Shown here one piece after another: positions 9,277 through 19,196 of a DNA stretch of 64,000 nucleotides (positions within the stretch are counted from its first letter, which is position 1; each line of letters begins with the position of its first letter). The notes beneath the pieces were generated by a model that worked only from the letters and a program-made list of their open reading frames with translations, ran no database searches and was not told where the DNA came from. A program made the translations under genes and the position numbers. Source of the stretch: Melastoma dodecandrum (Eukaryota; Streptophyta; Magnoliopsida; Myrtales; Melastomataceae). Location: positions 1 to 64,000 of the forward strand of contig JARUPY010000590.1 in the NCBI GenBank assembly GCA_029817715.1, in the 5' to 3' direction.

Positions 9277-9972
9277 GTGGAGCGCGACGACGCGGAGGAC
9301 CTGCGGCGTCGCCTCTACTCGCCCGGCGCCTCCGACGACGACCTCGAGCGGTACCGGTCCGCGGCACCCGCACCGGCGGCGCCCCCGGCGCCCCCGGCGC
9401 CTCCGGCTCCCCCGCGGCGGCGGCGCCCGCTCGTGGTCGTCGTGGCGCTGCTCGTGCTCGTGGTCGCAGTGATCGCCGTCGGGCAGGGCGTCGCGGACCG
9501 TGCGCCGGCCGCGATCCCGCCCACCCCAGTGACGATGTCCGACCAGGACCGCCAGGACGTCGCGCACGACCTCGCCGCCGGCAACGGCGGCGGGATCGCC
9601 GCGTTCCTGCTCACCCACCCCTCGCCGCCGGCCCTCCGGGCCGCGACCCGGTTCTTCACGATCGAGCGGTCCGGGGTGGGCGACGCGACGGTCGACCTCG
9701 CCGCAGCGCCTCCGGAGACCTCCTCCGGGCGCGCGACCGTGCTGCTCGTGCTCGGTGCGCCGGGCGACGCGACGTGGAGCGCGTTCCGCCGCGCCGTCGG
9801 TCCCGACGGGACGGTGCGGCTCGTCCAGCAGCGACGCCGCGGCGGGCGGCAGGAGGCGGACGCGCTCACCCTCGACACGTTCCGGTACGCGCCCGGCGAC
9901 CGCCCGGTGCGGCTCGCGGTCCAGGCGCCGGACGGCGTCCGCTGGGGCGTCGCGGTGGTCTACTCCGACTGA
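9277..9972 (+). CDS. LRRRLY-family membrane protein, paralogue P2
   Basis: Intact, 231 residues, GTG start at 9277 (VERDDAED). Residues 9-14 are LRRRLY, followed by SPGASDDDLERYRS. A Pro/Ala spacer (29-46) and RRRR (47-50) lead into one membrane helix (about 51-72), giving an N-in, C-out protein. The outer domain has DLAAGNGGGIAAFLLTHPSP, then VDLAAAPPETSSGRATVLLV and the ending PVRLAVQAPDGVRWGVAVV. The same N-terminal and C-terminal blocks recur at 667, 22992 and 49795. I do not recognise a named family. It is followed 25 bp later by a GNAT gene. Confidence 0.8.
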   Translation: MERDDAEDLRRRLYSPGASDDDLERYRSAAPAPAAPPAPPAPPAPPRRRRPLVVVVALLVLVVAVIAVGQGVADRAPAAIPPTPVTMSDQDRQDVAHDLAAGNGGGIAAFLLTHPSPPALRAATRFFTIERSGVGDATVDLAAAPPETSSGRATVLLVLGAPGDATWSAFRRAVGPDGTVRLVQQRRRGGRQEADALTLDTFRYAPGDRPVRLAVQAPDGVRWGVAVVYSD

Positions 9973-9997
9973 GGACCGCGGCTCCTACCCTGGCGGG

Positions 9998-10458
9998 GTG
10001 CTCCACCCCCGGTCCGCCCGCCTCGACGACCCCGACGCCCTCGCGATGGTCGAGGAGGTGCAGCGCTGGTACGTCGAGATCTACGGGCGGCCGCGACGAC
10101 GACCCCGCCGACCCGGACGAGTTCGCGGCGCCGCACGGCGGGTTCCTGATCGGCGACCACGACGGCGCGGCGGTCGCGATGGGCGGCTGGTCGTTCCTCC
10201 CCGGTTCCCGCGACGCGGTGAAGATCCGCCGCATGTACGTGCGGCCGGAGGTGCGCCGCCTCGGCTACGCGGCCGTGCTGCTCGACCGGCTGGAGGCCGA
10301 CGCGGCCGGCCGCCGGGGCGATCCGCGTCGCCCTCACGACGGGCACCCCGCAGGAGGCGGCGGTGCGGTTCTACCGGGCCCGGGGGTACGCGGACATCGA
10401 GCCGTTCGGCTTCCACGCGGACGGCGCGCGGTCGGTGCACCTGGGCCAGGCGCTCTGA
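9998..10458 (+). CDS. GNAT-family N-acetyltransferase (frameshifted)
   Basis: Starts at a GTG at 9998 (VLHPRSARLDDPDALAMV) and ends HLGQAL at 10458. The central part reads KIRRMYVRPEVRRLGYAAVL, the acetyl-CoA-binding V-x-x-x-x-R-x-x-G motif of GNAT proteins, and the last part has EAAVRFYRARGYADIEPFG, the typical beta6/beta7 region. The frame breaks near 10090 and 10318. Acceptor unknown. Same strand as P2, 25 bp downstream, so possibly co-transcribed. Confidence 0.82.
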
Positions 10459-10462
10459 CGGG

Positions 10463-10711
10463 TCAGCGGTGCCCCTTCGGGTCGTCCTTCCCGTGCCCGT
10501 GCCGGCCGTGGTCGTCGCCCTTCCGGTCGTCCCTGCCGTGTCCGTGCCGGCCGTGGTCGTCGACCTTCGACACGGCGGGGTGCGGCGTGGCCGGCGCCGC
10601 CTGCGCGGACGTCACGGCGGCCGTCGTGACGAGGCCGGCGGTGAGCGCGGCGGCGGCGCCCGCGGCGAGCAGGACCCGGCGGCGGGACCGGTTCGGAGTG
10701 CGTGCGGACAC
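10463..10711 (-). CDS. small secreted His/Asp/Lys-rich repeat peptide
   Basis: An 82-residue product from ATG 10711. The N-terminus SRRRVLLAAGAAAALTAGLV is a signal peptide, possibly Tat-type given the Arg run, with a likely cut after AQA. The mature part carries two near-identical copies of DDHGRHGHGRDDRKG. His spacing of this kind binds divalent metals (Ni, Zn, Cu) in known His-rich proteins, so a metal buffer role is an inference. It is convergent with the GNAT gene. I cannot name a family. Confidence 0.65.
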   Translation of the reverse strand: MSARTPNRSRRRVLLAAGAAAALTAGLVTTAAVTSAQAAPATPHPAVSKVDDHGRHGHGRDDRKGDDHGRHGHGKDDPKGHR

Positions 10712-10849
10712 GGATGGACCTCCTGATGGCCAAGTGGTTTCCAGCGGATGCGCTGTCCTCCGGTACGACGGATCGCGACCAGGTTCGGTTCAGGTCCGCC
10801 GCCTCCGGATCCGGCCGGAGCAGGATGTGCGCAGGAACGGTGGTGCGCG

Positions 10850-11668
10850 ATGGCGGGTGCGGTCGAGCCGGTCGAGATCGACACGGCGGCGGGCGTGCTC
10901 GCGGTCCACGTGCTCGGCGCGGGGACGCCGACGATCCTCTGGCACGCCCTCTACTCGGACGGCTCCGGCTGGGGCTACCTCCTGCCCGCGCTGCTGCCCG
11001 GCAGGCAGCTGCTCGTGGTGGACGGTCCGGGATGGGGCCGCAGCGGGCGGCTGCGGCCCGGTGCCGGCGAGCAGGAGGTCGTGGACGCCGCCGACCGCGT
11101 CGCCGAGACCCTCGCGCCCGGCGTCCCCGTGGACTGGGTCGGCATCGGCTGGGGCGCCCGCGTCGGGCTGGGGCTCGCGGCGGGGTTCCCGAACCGCGTC
11201 CGCAGCCTCGTCGCCGCGATGGCGGACCCGGCGCCGATGCCCGCGGCGGAGCGCCGCACGGTCGGCCGGACCCTCCGCCGCCTCCGGGTCGTCGGTCCGA
11301 TCGGCGGGGTCGGCCGCGCGATCGTCGCCGACCAGCTCTCCCCCGCCTCCGGCACCGAGCCGCAGACCGTCGGTGCGCTGCTCGACGCCCTCCTGCTCGC
11401 CGGACGCTGGCGGGCGGCCGCGTCCGTGCGCCGGTTCGACGTGCGCCGATCGGATCTCACAGCGCTCCTCCCGAGCGTCTTCGCGCCCCTGCTCCTCGTC
11501 TGCGGCGACGAGGCCAGCCCGTTCCCGGAGGCGCGGGCGGCCGAGGTGGCCGCGCTCGCCCCGTTCGCCCGCACCGCGGTCGTCCCGGACAGCCGGGGCC
11601 AGATCGCGCTCGACCGGCCCGCCGCGTTCGGCGCCGCGGTGCGGCGGTTCTGGAGCTCGCTGGAGTAG
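10850..11668 (+). CDS. alpha/beta-hydrolase-fold protein lacking catalytic residues
   Basis: An intact 272-residue protein (ATG 10850, MAGAVEPVEIDTAA). The fold is recognisable: ILWHALYSDGSGWGYL (oxyanion region), VVDGPGWGRSG, then the nucleophile elbow and LLVCGDEASPFPE. At the elbow, where G-x-S-x-G is expected, the sequence is GIGWGARVG, so the nucleophile Ser is Gly. At the His position, where xxGHxxxLERP is normal, it reads SRGQIALDRP, so His is also absent. The local frame is clean, so this is not an indel effect. It is probably a non-enzymatic fold member. It ends 3 bp before the convergent TetR gene. Confidence 0.8.
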   Translation: MAGAVEPVEIDTAAGVLAVHVLGAGTPTILWHALYSDGSGWGYLLPALLPGRQLLVVDGPGWGRSGRLRPGAGEQEVVDAADRVAETLAPGVPVDWVGIGWGARVGLGLAAGFPNRVRSLVAAMADPAPMPAAERRTVGRTLRRLRVVGPIGGVGRAIVADQLSPASGTEPQTVGALLDALLLAGRWRAAASVRRFDVRRSDLTALLPSVFAPLLLVCGDEASPFPEARAAEVAALAPFARTAVVPDSRGQIALDRPAAFGAAVRRFWSSLE

Positions 11669-11671
11669 CGC

Positions 11672-12301
11672 TCAGCCGGCCAGCGCGCGGCCCGCCGCGG
11701 CCGCACCCGGGGACGCCCCCGCGAGCCGCAGGCACGCGCCGGCGATCGCGTCCGGCAGGTCGGCGGGCGGGTTCCCGTCGCGCCGCATCGGGATCACCAT
11801 CTCGACCAGCTGGATGCAGCACGCCCCGAGGAACACCGCGTCGGCGTCCGGAGCGGCCGCGGCGCAGAGGTCGACGTAGGCCTGCTGCAGCTGCGCGCGG
11901 TCCCGCCGGAACCCGTCGAACCGCGGCTCCTGCACCTCCGGCGCGAGGTAGAGCGCGCCGATGTTGTGCGGCGTCGCGAGCAGGGTGCGGACGTCGACCG
12001 TCGCGAGCGCGTACAGGGCCGCCGCCGCGTCGTCGGCGTCCCGGAGGCGCTCCACGAAGTCGAGGCTCGGGCGGACGCTCGTCTCGAGCAGCTCGAGGAG
12101 CAGCTCGTCCTTCCCGGCGAAGTGGTAGTAGAGCGACGCCTGGCGGATCCCCACCCGCTCCGCGATCGACCGCGTCGTCGTGCCCGCGTACCCGCGCTCG
12201 GCGAACAGCGCCGCGGCCGCGTCGAGGATCTCCTCCCGCGCACCGACCGTCGACGACGACGGGGTGGTCCTCGGTCGCCCGACGCGGGTGGTCTCGCTCA
12301 T
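11672..12301 (-). CDS. TetR-family regulator, last gene of the urea/guanidine operon
   Basis: An intact 209-residue TetR protein. ATG 12301 overlaps the stop of allophanate hydrolase (ATGA). The N-terminal domain shows [40 protein letters not shown] and [11 protein letters not shown]. Being the last gene of a tightly overlapped operon suggests it senses a pathway metabolite and autoregulates. A perfect 22-bp palindrome in front of the first operon gene (20825-20846) is the obvious operator. The C-terminal effector domain gives no ligand clue. Confidence 0.88.
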   Translation of the reverse strand: MSETTRVGRPRTTPSSSTVGAREEILDAAAALFAERGYAGTTTRSIAERVGIRQASLYYHFAGKDELLLELLETSVRPSLDFVERLRDADDAAAALYALATVDVRTLLATPHNIGALYLAPEVQEPRFDGFRRDRAQLQQAYVDLCAAAAPDADAVFLGACCIQLVEMVIPMRRDGNPPADLPDAIAGACLRLAGASPGAAAAGRALAG

Positions 12302-13980
12302 CGCGTCGATGCTGCCACTGCGGCCCTGGAGGCGCGCCAGCCCCCGGAGGCGGTGATGTCGGTCGCGCCGCGCAGCGCGATCGGCTCCACCAGGAACCCG
12401 GTCACCCGCGACCCGTCCTCGAGCGCGACCGAGCCGATCGCCATCGGGGTCGGCAGCGCGGCGACGAACGCGCCGAGCCCCGCGGCCGGGAGCCGCCACA
12501 CCTCCCCCGCGATTCGCCCTCCGCCGGTCTCGACCCGGACCAGCCCGGGCTTGGGCGGCACCGTGTCGAGCGCGTGCAGCCGGTACTGCGGCGCCGTCCG
12601 CACCGCGCGCACGAGCGTGCCGCCAGCGGCGACCAGCTGGTGGTTCAGCGGCTCGCCCGTGAGGTGCGCGCCGACCACGAGCAGCTCGAGCGGCGGGTCC
12701 TGGATCCGGCGGGCGAGCTCCGCGAGCACCCGGTCCGCGAAGGGCGCCCCCGTGAGCATCACCCCGAAGGGCAGGCCTTCCACCCGGCCGGCCGGCACGG
12801 CGAGGGCAGACCGGTCCAGCAGGTTCGCGAAGTTCGTGAACCGGCCCATCCGGCTGTTCGCCCCGAGCGGGTCGGCCGCGACCTCGGCGAGCGTCGGATG
12901 CCAGGTCGTGGTCGGCGTCAGGAGGGCGTCGGTGCCGTCGAGCGCCCCGAGCCCCGCTGTCGCGAGCGCGGCGAGCCGCTCCCGGTCGCGGACCCAGTCC
13001 ACCGCGGTCACCTCGGCACCGGCGAGCACGATGCCGGCGACGGTCGGGTCGAGGTCGGTGCCGACCAGCTCGGGGTGCGCGGCGATGTGGCCGCCGACCG
13101 CGGCGGTGCGCTCCGCCACGAACGCGCCGCCGTAGAGCAGGGTCGCGGCCTCGAGCAGGGGTGCGATGTCGACCTCGACGATCACCGCGCCGGTCGCGGC
13201 GAACCCGGCGACGACGCCCTCGAACGCCTCCCGCCAGCCGTCGGCGAGGCCGTCGAGCTGCTCGGGCAGCGGCACGGCGACCGTGGCGGTCGCGGCGAGT
13301 GCGCGCGGCGGCCGGAGCGCACGGGCCAGCGGGTCGATCCCGTCCGGGCCGGCGAGCAGCTCGGCGACGCGGGTCGCGAGGCCCAGGTCGCGCGCGAACA
13401 CGGTGACGCAGTCGAGCGAGCGGCAGGCGGGGACGACGCCGGTCGTCGGGATCAGCCCGAACGTCGGCTTCGCCCCGACGACGCCGTTCAGCGCGGCCGG
13501 CACCCGCCCGGACCCGGCGGTGTCCGTGCCGAGGGCGACGTCGGCCATCCCGAGCGCCACGGCGACGGCGGATCCGGAGGAGCTGCCTCCGGAGATCCGC
13601 GCCGGATCCCAGGCGTTCCGCACCGCGCCGAAGGGGCTGCGGGTGCCGACGAGCCCGGTGGCGAACTGGTCGAGGTTCGTCTTGCCGAGCACGATCGCGC
13701 CCGCCGCGCGCAGCCGCGCCACCGCGGTCGAGTCCTGCCCGGGCGCGTACGCGTAGGAGCGCGCGCCGGCCGTGGTCGGCAGGCCGGCGACGTCGATGTT
13801 GTCCTTCACCGCCGCGACCAGCCCGGCGAGCGGCAGGCGCTCGCCCGCCGCGACGCGCGCATCGACCTCGCGGGCCTCGGCGAGCAGCGCGTCCGCACCG
13901 CGCAGGGCGATCCACACCTCCGGCCGGCCCGCCTCCGCGATCCGGGCCAGCGCCGCCGCGACGCGCGCGACGGCGCTCAT
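12298..13980 (-). CDS. atzF: allophanate hydrolase
   Basis: An intact 560-residue amidase-signature enzyme followed by the short C-terminal domain of allophanate hydrolases. Catalytic elements: Lys in [12 protein letters not shown], then the cis-Ser/Ser pair in [14 protein letters not shown], with [13 protein letters not shown]. The C-terminal part (from about 450) has [18 protein letters not shown] and [13 protein letters not shown] blocks typical of AtzF. It splits allophanate to ammonia and CO2. The start (13980) overlaps the upstream carboxylase stop, and its own stop overlaps the tetR start, so it is embedded in the operon. Confidence 0.93.
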   Translation of the reverse strand: MSAVARVAAALARIAEAGRPEVWIALRGADALLAEAREVDARVAAGERLPLAGLVAAVKDNIDVAGLPTTAGARSYAYAPGQDSTAVARLRAAGAIVLGKTNLDQFATGLVGTRSPFGAVRNAWDPARISGGSSSGSAVAVALGMADVALGTDTAGSGRVPAALNGVVGAKPTFGLIPTTGVVPACRSLDCVTVFARDLGLATRVAELLAGPDGIDPLARALRPPRALAATATVAVPLPEQLDGLADGWREAFEGVVAGFAATGAVIVEVDIAPLLEAATLLYGGAFVAERTAAVGGHIAAHPELVGTDLDPTVAGIVLAGAEVTAVDWVRDRERLAALATAGLGALDGTDALLTPTTTWHPTLAEVAADPLGANSRMGRFTNFANLLDRSALAVPAGRVEGLPFGVMLTGAPFADRVLAELARRIQDPPLELLVVGAHLTGEPLNHQLVAAGGTLVRAVRTAPQYRLHALDTVPPKPGLVRVETGGGRIAGEVWRLPAAGLGAFVAALPTPMAIGSVALEDGSRVTGFLVEPIALRGATDITASGGWRASRAAVAASTR

Positions 13981-16900
13981 GCGACGCCCACCGCGGCGAG
14001 GACCTGACCCGGCGCGACCTGCTCGCCGGGGCGGACGTAGACGGCGAGCACGCGGCCGTCGTGAGGTGCGGACACCGACGTCTCCATCTTCATGGCCTCG
14101 AGGGCGAGGATCCGCTCCCCCGCGGCGACCCGGTCGCCCGCCTCCGCGGACACCTGCCACACGGTCGAGACGAACGGTGCGGTCACGGCGGTCGCACCGT
14201 CCGGCAGCACGACCTCGTCGGCCGGAGGCTCCGGTTCCGGCTCGGCGGCGCGGTCGAACTCGCCGGAAGCGCGCCAGCGGGCCTTCTCCGCGTCGAAGGC
14301 GGCGGCCTGCGTCGCGCGGAACGCGGCGATCGAGCCGGCGTTCGCGGCGAGGAAGCGCTCGTGGTCGGCGAGCGCGAACGTGCCCTCCTCCGTCTCGAAC
14401 GCGCCCCGGCCCGCGTCGGTCTCGGCACGCAGCTCGAGCAGCTCCTCCGCGGAGACGGGGTACCACTCGATCCGGTCGAAGAACCGCAGCGCCCACGGGT
14501 GCTCCTGGAACAGGCCGCCCCGGCGGAACCGGTTCCAGATCTGCACGGTCCGGCCGACGAACTGGTAGCCGCCAGGGCCCTCCATCCCGTAGATGCAGAG
14601 GTACGCGCCGCCGATGCCGACCGAGTTCTCCGCGGTCCAGGTCCGCGCCGGGTTGTACTTGGTGGTGACGAGCCGGTGCCGCGGGTCGAGCGGGGTCGCG
14701 ACCGGGGCACCGAGGTAGACGTCGCCGAGCCCGAGCACCAGGTAGGAGGCGTCGAACACGGTGCGGAGCACGTCGTCGACCGAGTCGAGCCCGTTGATCC
14801 GGCGGATGAACTCGATGTTCCACGGCGTCCACGGCGCGTCGTCCCGCACGCCGGCCATGTACCGCTCGATCGCGAGGCGGGTCGCGGGGTCGTCCCAGGA
14901 GAGCGGGAGGCGCACGCGCCGCGACGGCACGACGAGGTCGCGGGTCGCGGGCAGGTCCGCCTCGAGCTCCCGGAGCAGCCCCGCCATCCCGGTCGCGCGC
15001 ACGACGTCCGCATCCGTGTGCACCTGCAGCGACCGGATGCCCGGCGTCACGTCGACGACGCCGCGCGGCGCCGCCTCCTGCAGCCGCCGCATCAGGGCGT
15101 GCACGCGCATCCGGAGCCCCAGATCGAGCTCCTGCGCGCCGTACTCGACGAGCACGTTGTCGTCGCCGTCGCGACGGTAGGTCACCTCCGGCCGCTCCGC
15201 CGTGGCGGGCAGGCGGGCGATCACGCCGTCGTCGCCGTCGCCGATCCGGCCGGGGACGCGTGCCGCGGACGGCGGGATCGCGGCCCGCATCGACCTCGCG
15301 CACGGGGACGAACCGGACCGTGTCGCCCGGGCGCAGCTGCCCGAGCTTCCAGAGGTCACCGCTCGCGACGACCGCCGGGCAGACGAACCCGCCGAGGCTG
15401 GGGCCGTCGGGCCCGAGGATGATCGGGGTGTCCCCCGGTGAAGTCGAGTGCGCCGACCGCGTAGGGGACGTCGTGGATGTTGGACGGGTGCAGCCCGGCC
15501 TCGCCGCCGTCCGGCGCGCGCCCAGGCCGGCCTCGGGCCGATCAGGCGCACGCCGGTGCGCGCCGAGTTGAAGTGCACCTCGTAATCGGTGGCGTACAGC
15601 GTGTCGAGGTCGGCCCGGGTGAAGAACTCCGGCGCCGCGTGCGGCCCCTCGGTCACCGCCAGCTCCCACGTCGCCGTCAGGTGCGGGCGGCGCTCGGGCG
15701 GGGTCGGGCCGCCGATCCGCGTGAGCACGCCGTCGAGGTGCTCGTGCGGCGCGGCCGAGTCCGGCGAACCCGGTCGCAGCACGTCCCCCGCGAGGAGCGC
15801 CCGGCCGCCGTGCCCCCCGAAGCCGCCGAGGGTGAACGTCGCGGTGCTGCCGAGGTACCGCGGCACATCGATGCCGCCGCGCACGGCCAGCGCGAGCCGG
15901 AGGCCCGGGCCGACGGTCGCACCGATGGCGAGCACCCCGCCGGCCGGCACCTCCACCGGCTCCCAGAGCGGCACGGGCTCGCCGTCGACCGTGACCGGTG
16001 CCGGTGCGCCGGTGACGCAGACGACGGTCGGGACGGAGAACCGGAGGGTCGGCCCGGCGAGGGTGATCTCGAGCCCGGGAGCCCCGGCCGGGTTGCCGAC
16101 CGCGAGGTTCGCCTCCCGGAGCGACACCGCGTCCATGGGTCCCGACGGCGGCACGCCCACCTGCCAGTGGCCGAGCCGGCCCGGGAGGTCCTGGACGGTG
16201 GTCATGGTCCCGGGGTCGAGCACGTCGATCCGCGGATCCGGGTCGGCGGTCGACGACAGGGTCGAGGTCGAGTGCGTCGCGCTCCGCAGGGGCACGTCGT
16301 CGACCAGCTCGCGGAGCAGCCCGAGGTTCGTGACGACGCCGTCGACCCGGGAGGCGTCCAGCCCCTCCCGCAGCAGGTCGAGCGCCGCGTCCCGCGTCGG
16401 CCCCGCGGCGATCACCTTCGCGAGCATCGGGTCGTAGGAGGGCGAGACCTCGAGCCCGGTCTCGATCCACCCGTCGATCCGGAGGCCGTCGCCCTCCGGG
16501 AACGTCACCCGCGTCACCAGCCCGCTCGAGGGCGCGCTGTCGCGGTCGGGGTCCTCCGCGTAGACCCGCGCCTCGACCGCGGCGCCGGAGGGCGTCCACA
16601 CGCGCGAGAACAGGTCGGGGTCGAGCCCGTCCGCGCCGTCGCGGGCGAGGAGCAGCATCAGCCGCACCAGGTCGACGTCGTACGCGAGCTCGGTGACCGG
16701 GTGCTCGACCTGGAGCCGCGTGTTCACCTCGAGGAACGCCGCCTCCTCCCGCACCGGGTCGTAGACGAACTCGACCGTGCCCGCGGAGCGGTAGTCCACC
16801 GAGGCGGCCAGCGCGCGGGCGGTCGCCGCGAGCTGCTCGCGGATCCCGGCGGGCAGCGCCGGTGCCGGTGCTTCCTCGATCACCTTCTGGTTGCGGCGCT

Positions 16901-17595
16901 GCAGCGAGCCGTCGCGGTCGCCGATCGCGGCGATCCGGCCCGCGCCGTCGCCGAACAGCTGCACCTCGACGTGGCGGGCCGGCCGCACGAGCCGCTCGAG
17001 GAAGACGCCGCCGGCACCGAAGCTCGCCTCCGCGAGCCGGACCACGCGGTCGTAGGCGTCACGGACCTCGTCGACCGTCGTGCACGCCTGCATCCCGATG
17101 CCGCCGCCGCCGCCGGTCGCCTTCAGCATCACCGGCAGCCCGATCGCCTCCGCGGCCGCGACCGCCTCGTCGGCGGAGTCGAGCAGGCCCGTGCCGGCGA
17201 GCATCGGCACGCCCGCCGCCGCCGCGAGCTCCCGCGCCGTGTGCTTCGCGCCGAACGCCTCGATCTGCGCCGCGGTCGGGCCCACGAACGCGAGTCCCGA
17301 CGCCTCCACCGCCCGCGCGAAGGCGGCGTTCTCGCTGAGGAAGCCGTAGCCGGGGTGGATCGCGCCCGCGCCCTCGGCGATCGCCGCCTCGAGCACCGCG
17401 TCGGCCCGGAGGTACGACTCGCGCGCGGGTGCGGGGCCGAGCCGCACCGCGGCGTCCCGCCTCCCGCACGTGCGGCGCGGCCCGGTCCGCGTCGGAGTAC
17501 ACGGCGACGGCGCGCAGCCCCAGCTCGTGCGCCCCCCGGATGATCCGCCGCGCGATCTCCCCCCGGTTCGCGACGAGGACGGTGTCGAACGTCAC
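13977..17595 (-). CDS. urea/guanidine carboxylase, biotin-dependent (frameshifted)
   Basis: About 1,205 residues, GTG start at 17595. Domain order: biotin carboxylase ([51 protein letters not shown]), carboxyltransferase halves related to KipA/KipI ([37 protein letters not shown]), and a C-terminal biotinyl domain with the modified Lys in [11 protein letters not shown]. The family carboxylates urea to allophanate, or guanidine to carboxyguanidine. The adjacent DUF1989 pair favours guanidine, but I cannot settle this from residues. Frame breaks lie near 17455, 15540, 15436 and 15285. It overlaps neighbours at both ends. Confidence 0.9.
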
Positions 17596-18366
17596 GACGT
17601 TTCACCGATAAGGCCCGTTTCGCCGACACGCCGTTCGGTGGCGTCGCTGGACGGCGTGTCGCCGAATCCGCCCTTATCCGTGAAATCCCGGGTGACGATC
17701 ATCCGAAGGGGTGTGCAGCTGAAGTCGTTGCAGGGGTTGTTCATCTGCGGGCAGTTCGACACGATCACGAGCACGTCGCGGTCGGCGCGGATCGCGACGC
17801 GCTTCCCGGGCGCGGAGATCCCGTCGACGATGCCGAGCGACCCGTCCTCCTCCACCGGCACGTTCATGAACCAGTTGAGGTTCGATACCAGGTCGCGCAC
17901 CCCGAGCCCGCGCCGGGTCGCCTCCGCGAGGAAGTTCTCGCGGCAGCCGTGCTCGTACGCGGTGTGGTGGCCGTACCGGAGGGTGTTCGACTCCTTGCCG
18001 CAGGCGCCGCCGATCGTGTCCTGCCGGGCGACCTCGTTCCCCACGACGGTCATGAGCGGGTTGCCGTACTGGCTGCGCAGCACGGTCCCCTCCCGGACGT
18101 AGACGTTGCCCTGCCAGGCGAGGGTGTCCGGCACGCTGTACCGCTCGTCGGGATCGGCCGCGTCGAAGAGCAGGCAGTCGGCGGACTGGTTTCCCGCCGA
18201 CGTCGACGATCGTGAGGACGTCGCCGGCGGCGACCAGCGCGGACCACGGCGCGCGGGGCGCGACGACCTCGTCGAGGACGATGAGCCCGTCGACGAGCGG
18301 CGCGCTCCAGTCGAGCGGCGACCCGGGCGCGAAGACGGCGCCGACGGGGACGGTGGAGACGGTCAC
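17592..18366 (-). CDS. DUF1989 urea/guanidine carboxylase-associated protein 2 (CgdB-like, frameshifted)
   Basis: GTG start at 18366 ([18 protein letters not shown]) overlaps the stop of the other DUF1989 gene. The conserved core includes [27 protein letters not shown] and [13 protein letters not shown], with the Cys/His residues of the family. In characterised guanidine pathways two such proteins form a carboxyguanidine deiminase. One frame break lies near 18195. The last 25 or so residues (after [10 protein letters not shown]) are encoded by a palindromic repeat (17601-17684) and end in a TGA overlapping the carboxylase GTG. That tail is probably not part of the ancestral protein. Confidence 0.85.
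17601..17684. repeat. palindromic repeat, family B copy 1, inside a coding region
   Basis: Left arm 17601-17633 (TTCACCGATAAGG... to ...CGACACGCCG) and right arm 17652-17684 are inverted 33-nt copies with an 18-bp loop. The arm follows the same plan as family A (TTCrCGGAT, nine variable bases, TTCGGCGACACsCCG). This copy is translated as the C-terminal tail of the DUF1989 gene. A shortened relative is at 48577-48610. Confidence 0.8.
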
Positions 18367-19196
18367 AGCCCTGCGGCCTCCGCGTAGTCGATGGTGTTGA
18401 GGTAGGCGCGACGGCGCTCGGGCGACGCCTCGAAGAGCGGATCGCCCGGCCCGGTCGGCGCGCTCCGCCAGGCGTGGACGCGCAGCGGCCCGACCAGGTA
18501 GTCCGGGCGCGGGTCGAGCGGGTGGGGCACGTTCGCCACGAGCACGATCAGCGGCAGCTCCGCGAGCAGCTCGACCGCGGTGCCGGGACCGGCGGAGCCC
18601 GTCCATCGGAACGCGCCGTCCTCCTCCACCCGCACGCCCTGGAAGAACGAGATGGACGGCGCGAGGTCGCGCGGGCCGAGCCCGCGCGTGGCCGCCGCCT
18701 GCGTCAGCAGCCCGCGACCCGACGGCGTCGGACCGAACGGGTCGCTGCCGCCGTGCTTCCGGTCGTTCCAGGCGTCGGAGGAGGTGCCGCAGAACGCGTC
18801 GTGGTGCCCGGAGGTGTCGGCGACGATCGTCGCCAGCACGCGGCCGTCGCCCGACAGCAGCGGGTGCCCCTCCCCCAGGTACGCCTGCCAGGGGATCTTC
18901 TGCGTGTCCGCGACGTTGAGCCGCTCCCAGGGTTCGACGGCGTTCAGGAGGAGCAGGTGCGCGCACGCGTCGCCGGTCGGGTCGTCGAACCGGATCCGCG
19001 TGCCGCGGGCGACGCGCTTGTGCGTGTAGCCGCCGGGCGCGACGGTCTCCGCCCACGTGAGCGCCGCCGGATCGAGCCCCTCCGGCGGGAACGGGCTCGA
19101 CGATGCGGGCAGGTACGGCATCCACTCGGCGGTCGCCGAGCCCTGCGCACGGGCGTCGGTGCGCGCGGCGAGGACGCTGGCCGTGTCGCGCGTCAC
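18363..19196 (-). CDS. DUF1989 urea/guanidine carboxylase-associated protein 1 (CgdA-like)
   Basis: An intact 277-residue protein, GTG start at 19196 overlapping the permease stop. Family marks are ETVAPGGYTHKRVARGTRIR, SGHHDAFCGTSSDAWN and SISFFQGVRVEEDGAF. It pairs with the downstream DUF1989 gene. These two were long called urea carboxylase-associated proteins; in experimentally studied systems they form the carboxyguanidine deiminase CgdAB, which releases ammonia from carboxyguanidine to give allophanate for AtzF. It overlaps its neighbours on both sides. Confidence 0.88.
   Translation of the reverse strand: MTRDTASVLAARTDARAQGSATAEWMPYLPASSSPFPPEGLDPAALTWAETVAPGGYTHKRVARGTRIRFDDPTGDACAHLLLLNAVEPWERLNVADTQKIPWQAYLGEGHPLLSGDGRVLATIVADTSGHHDAFCGTSSDAWNDRKHGGSDPFGPTPSGRGLLTQAAATRGLGPRDLAPSISFFQGVRVEEDGAFRWTGSAGPGTAVELLAELPLIVLVANVPHPLDPRPDYLVGPLRVHAWRSAPTGPGDPLFEASPERRRAYLNTIDYAEAAGL

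Noticed and set aside
10463..10733. Longer overlapping frames on both strands over the His-rich repeat
   Set aside because: Only the 82-codon minus-strand frame has a signal peptide; others are composition artefacts.
15477..17543. Long plus-strand frame opposite the carboxylase
   Set aside because: Shadow frame; the minus strand carries unmistakable biotin carboxylase motifs.
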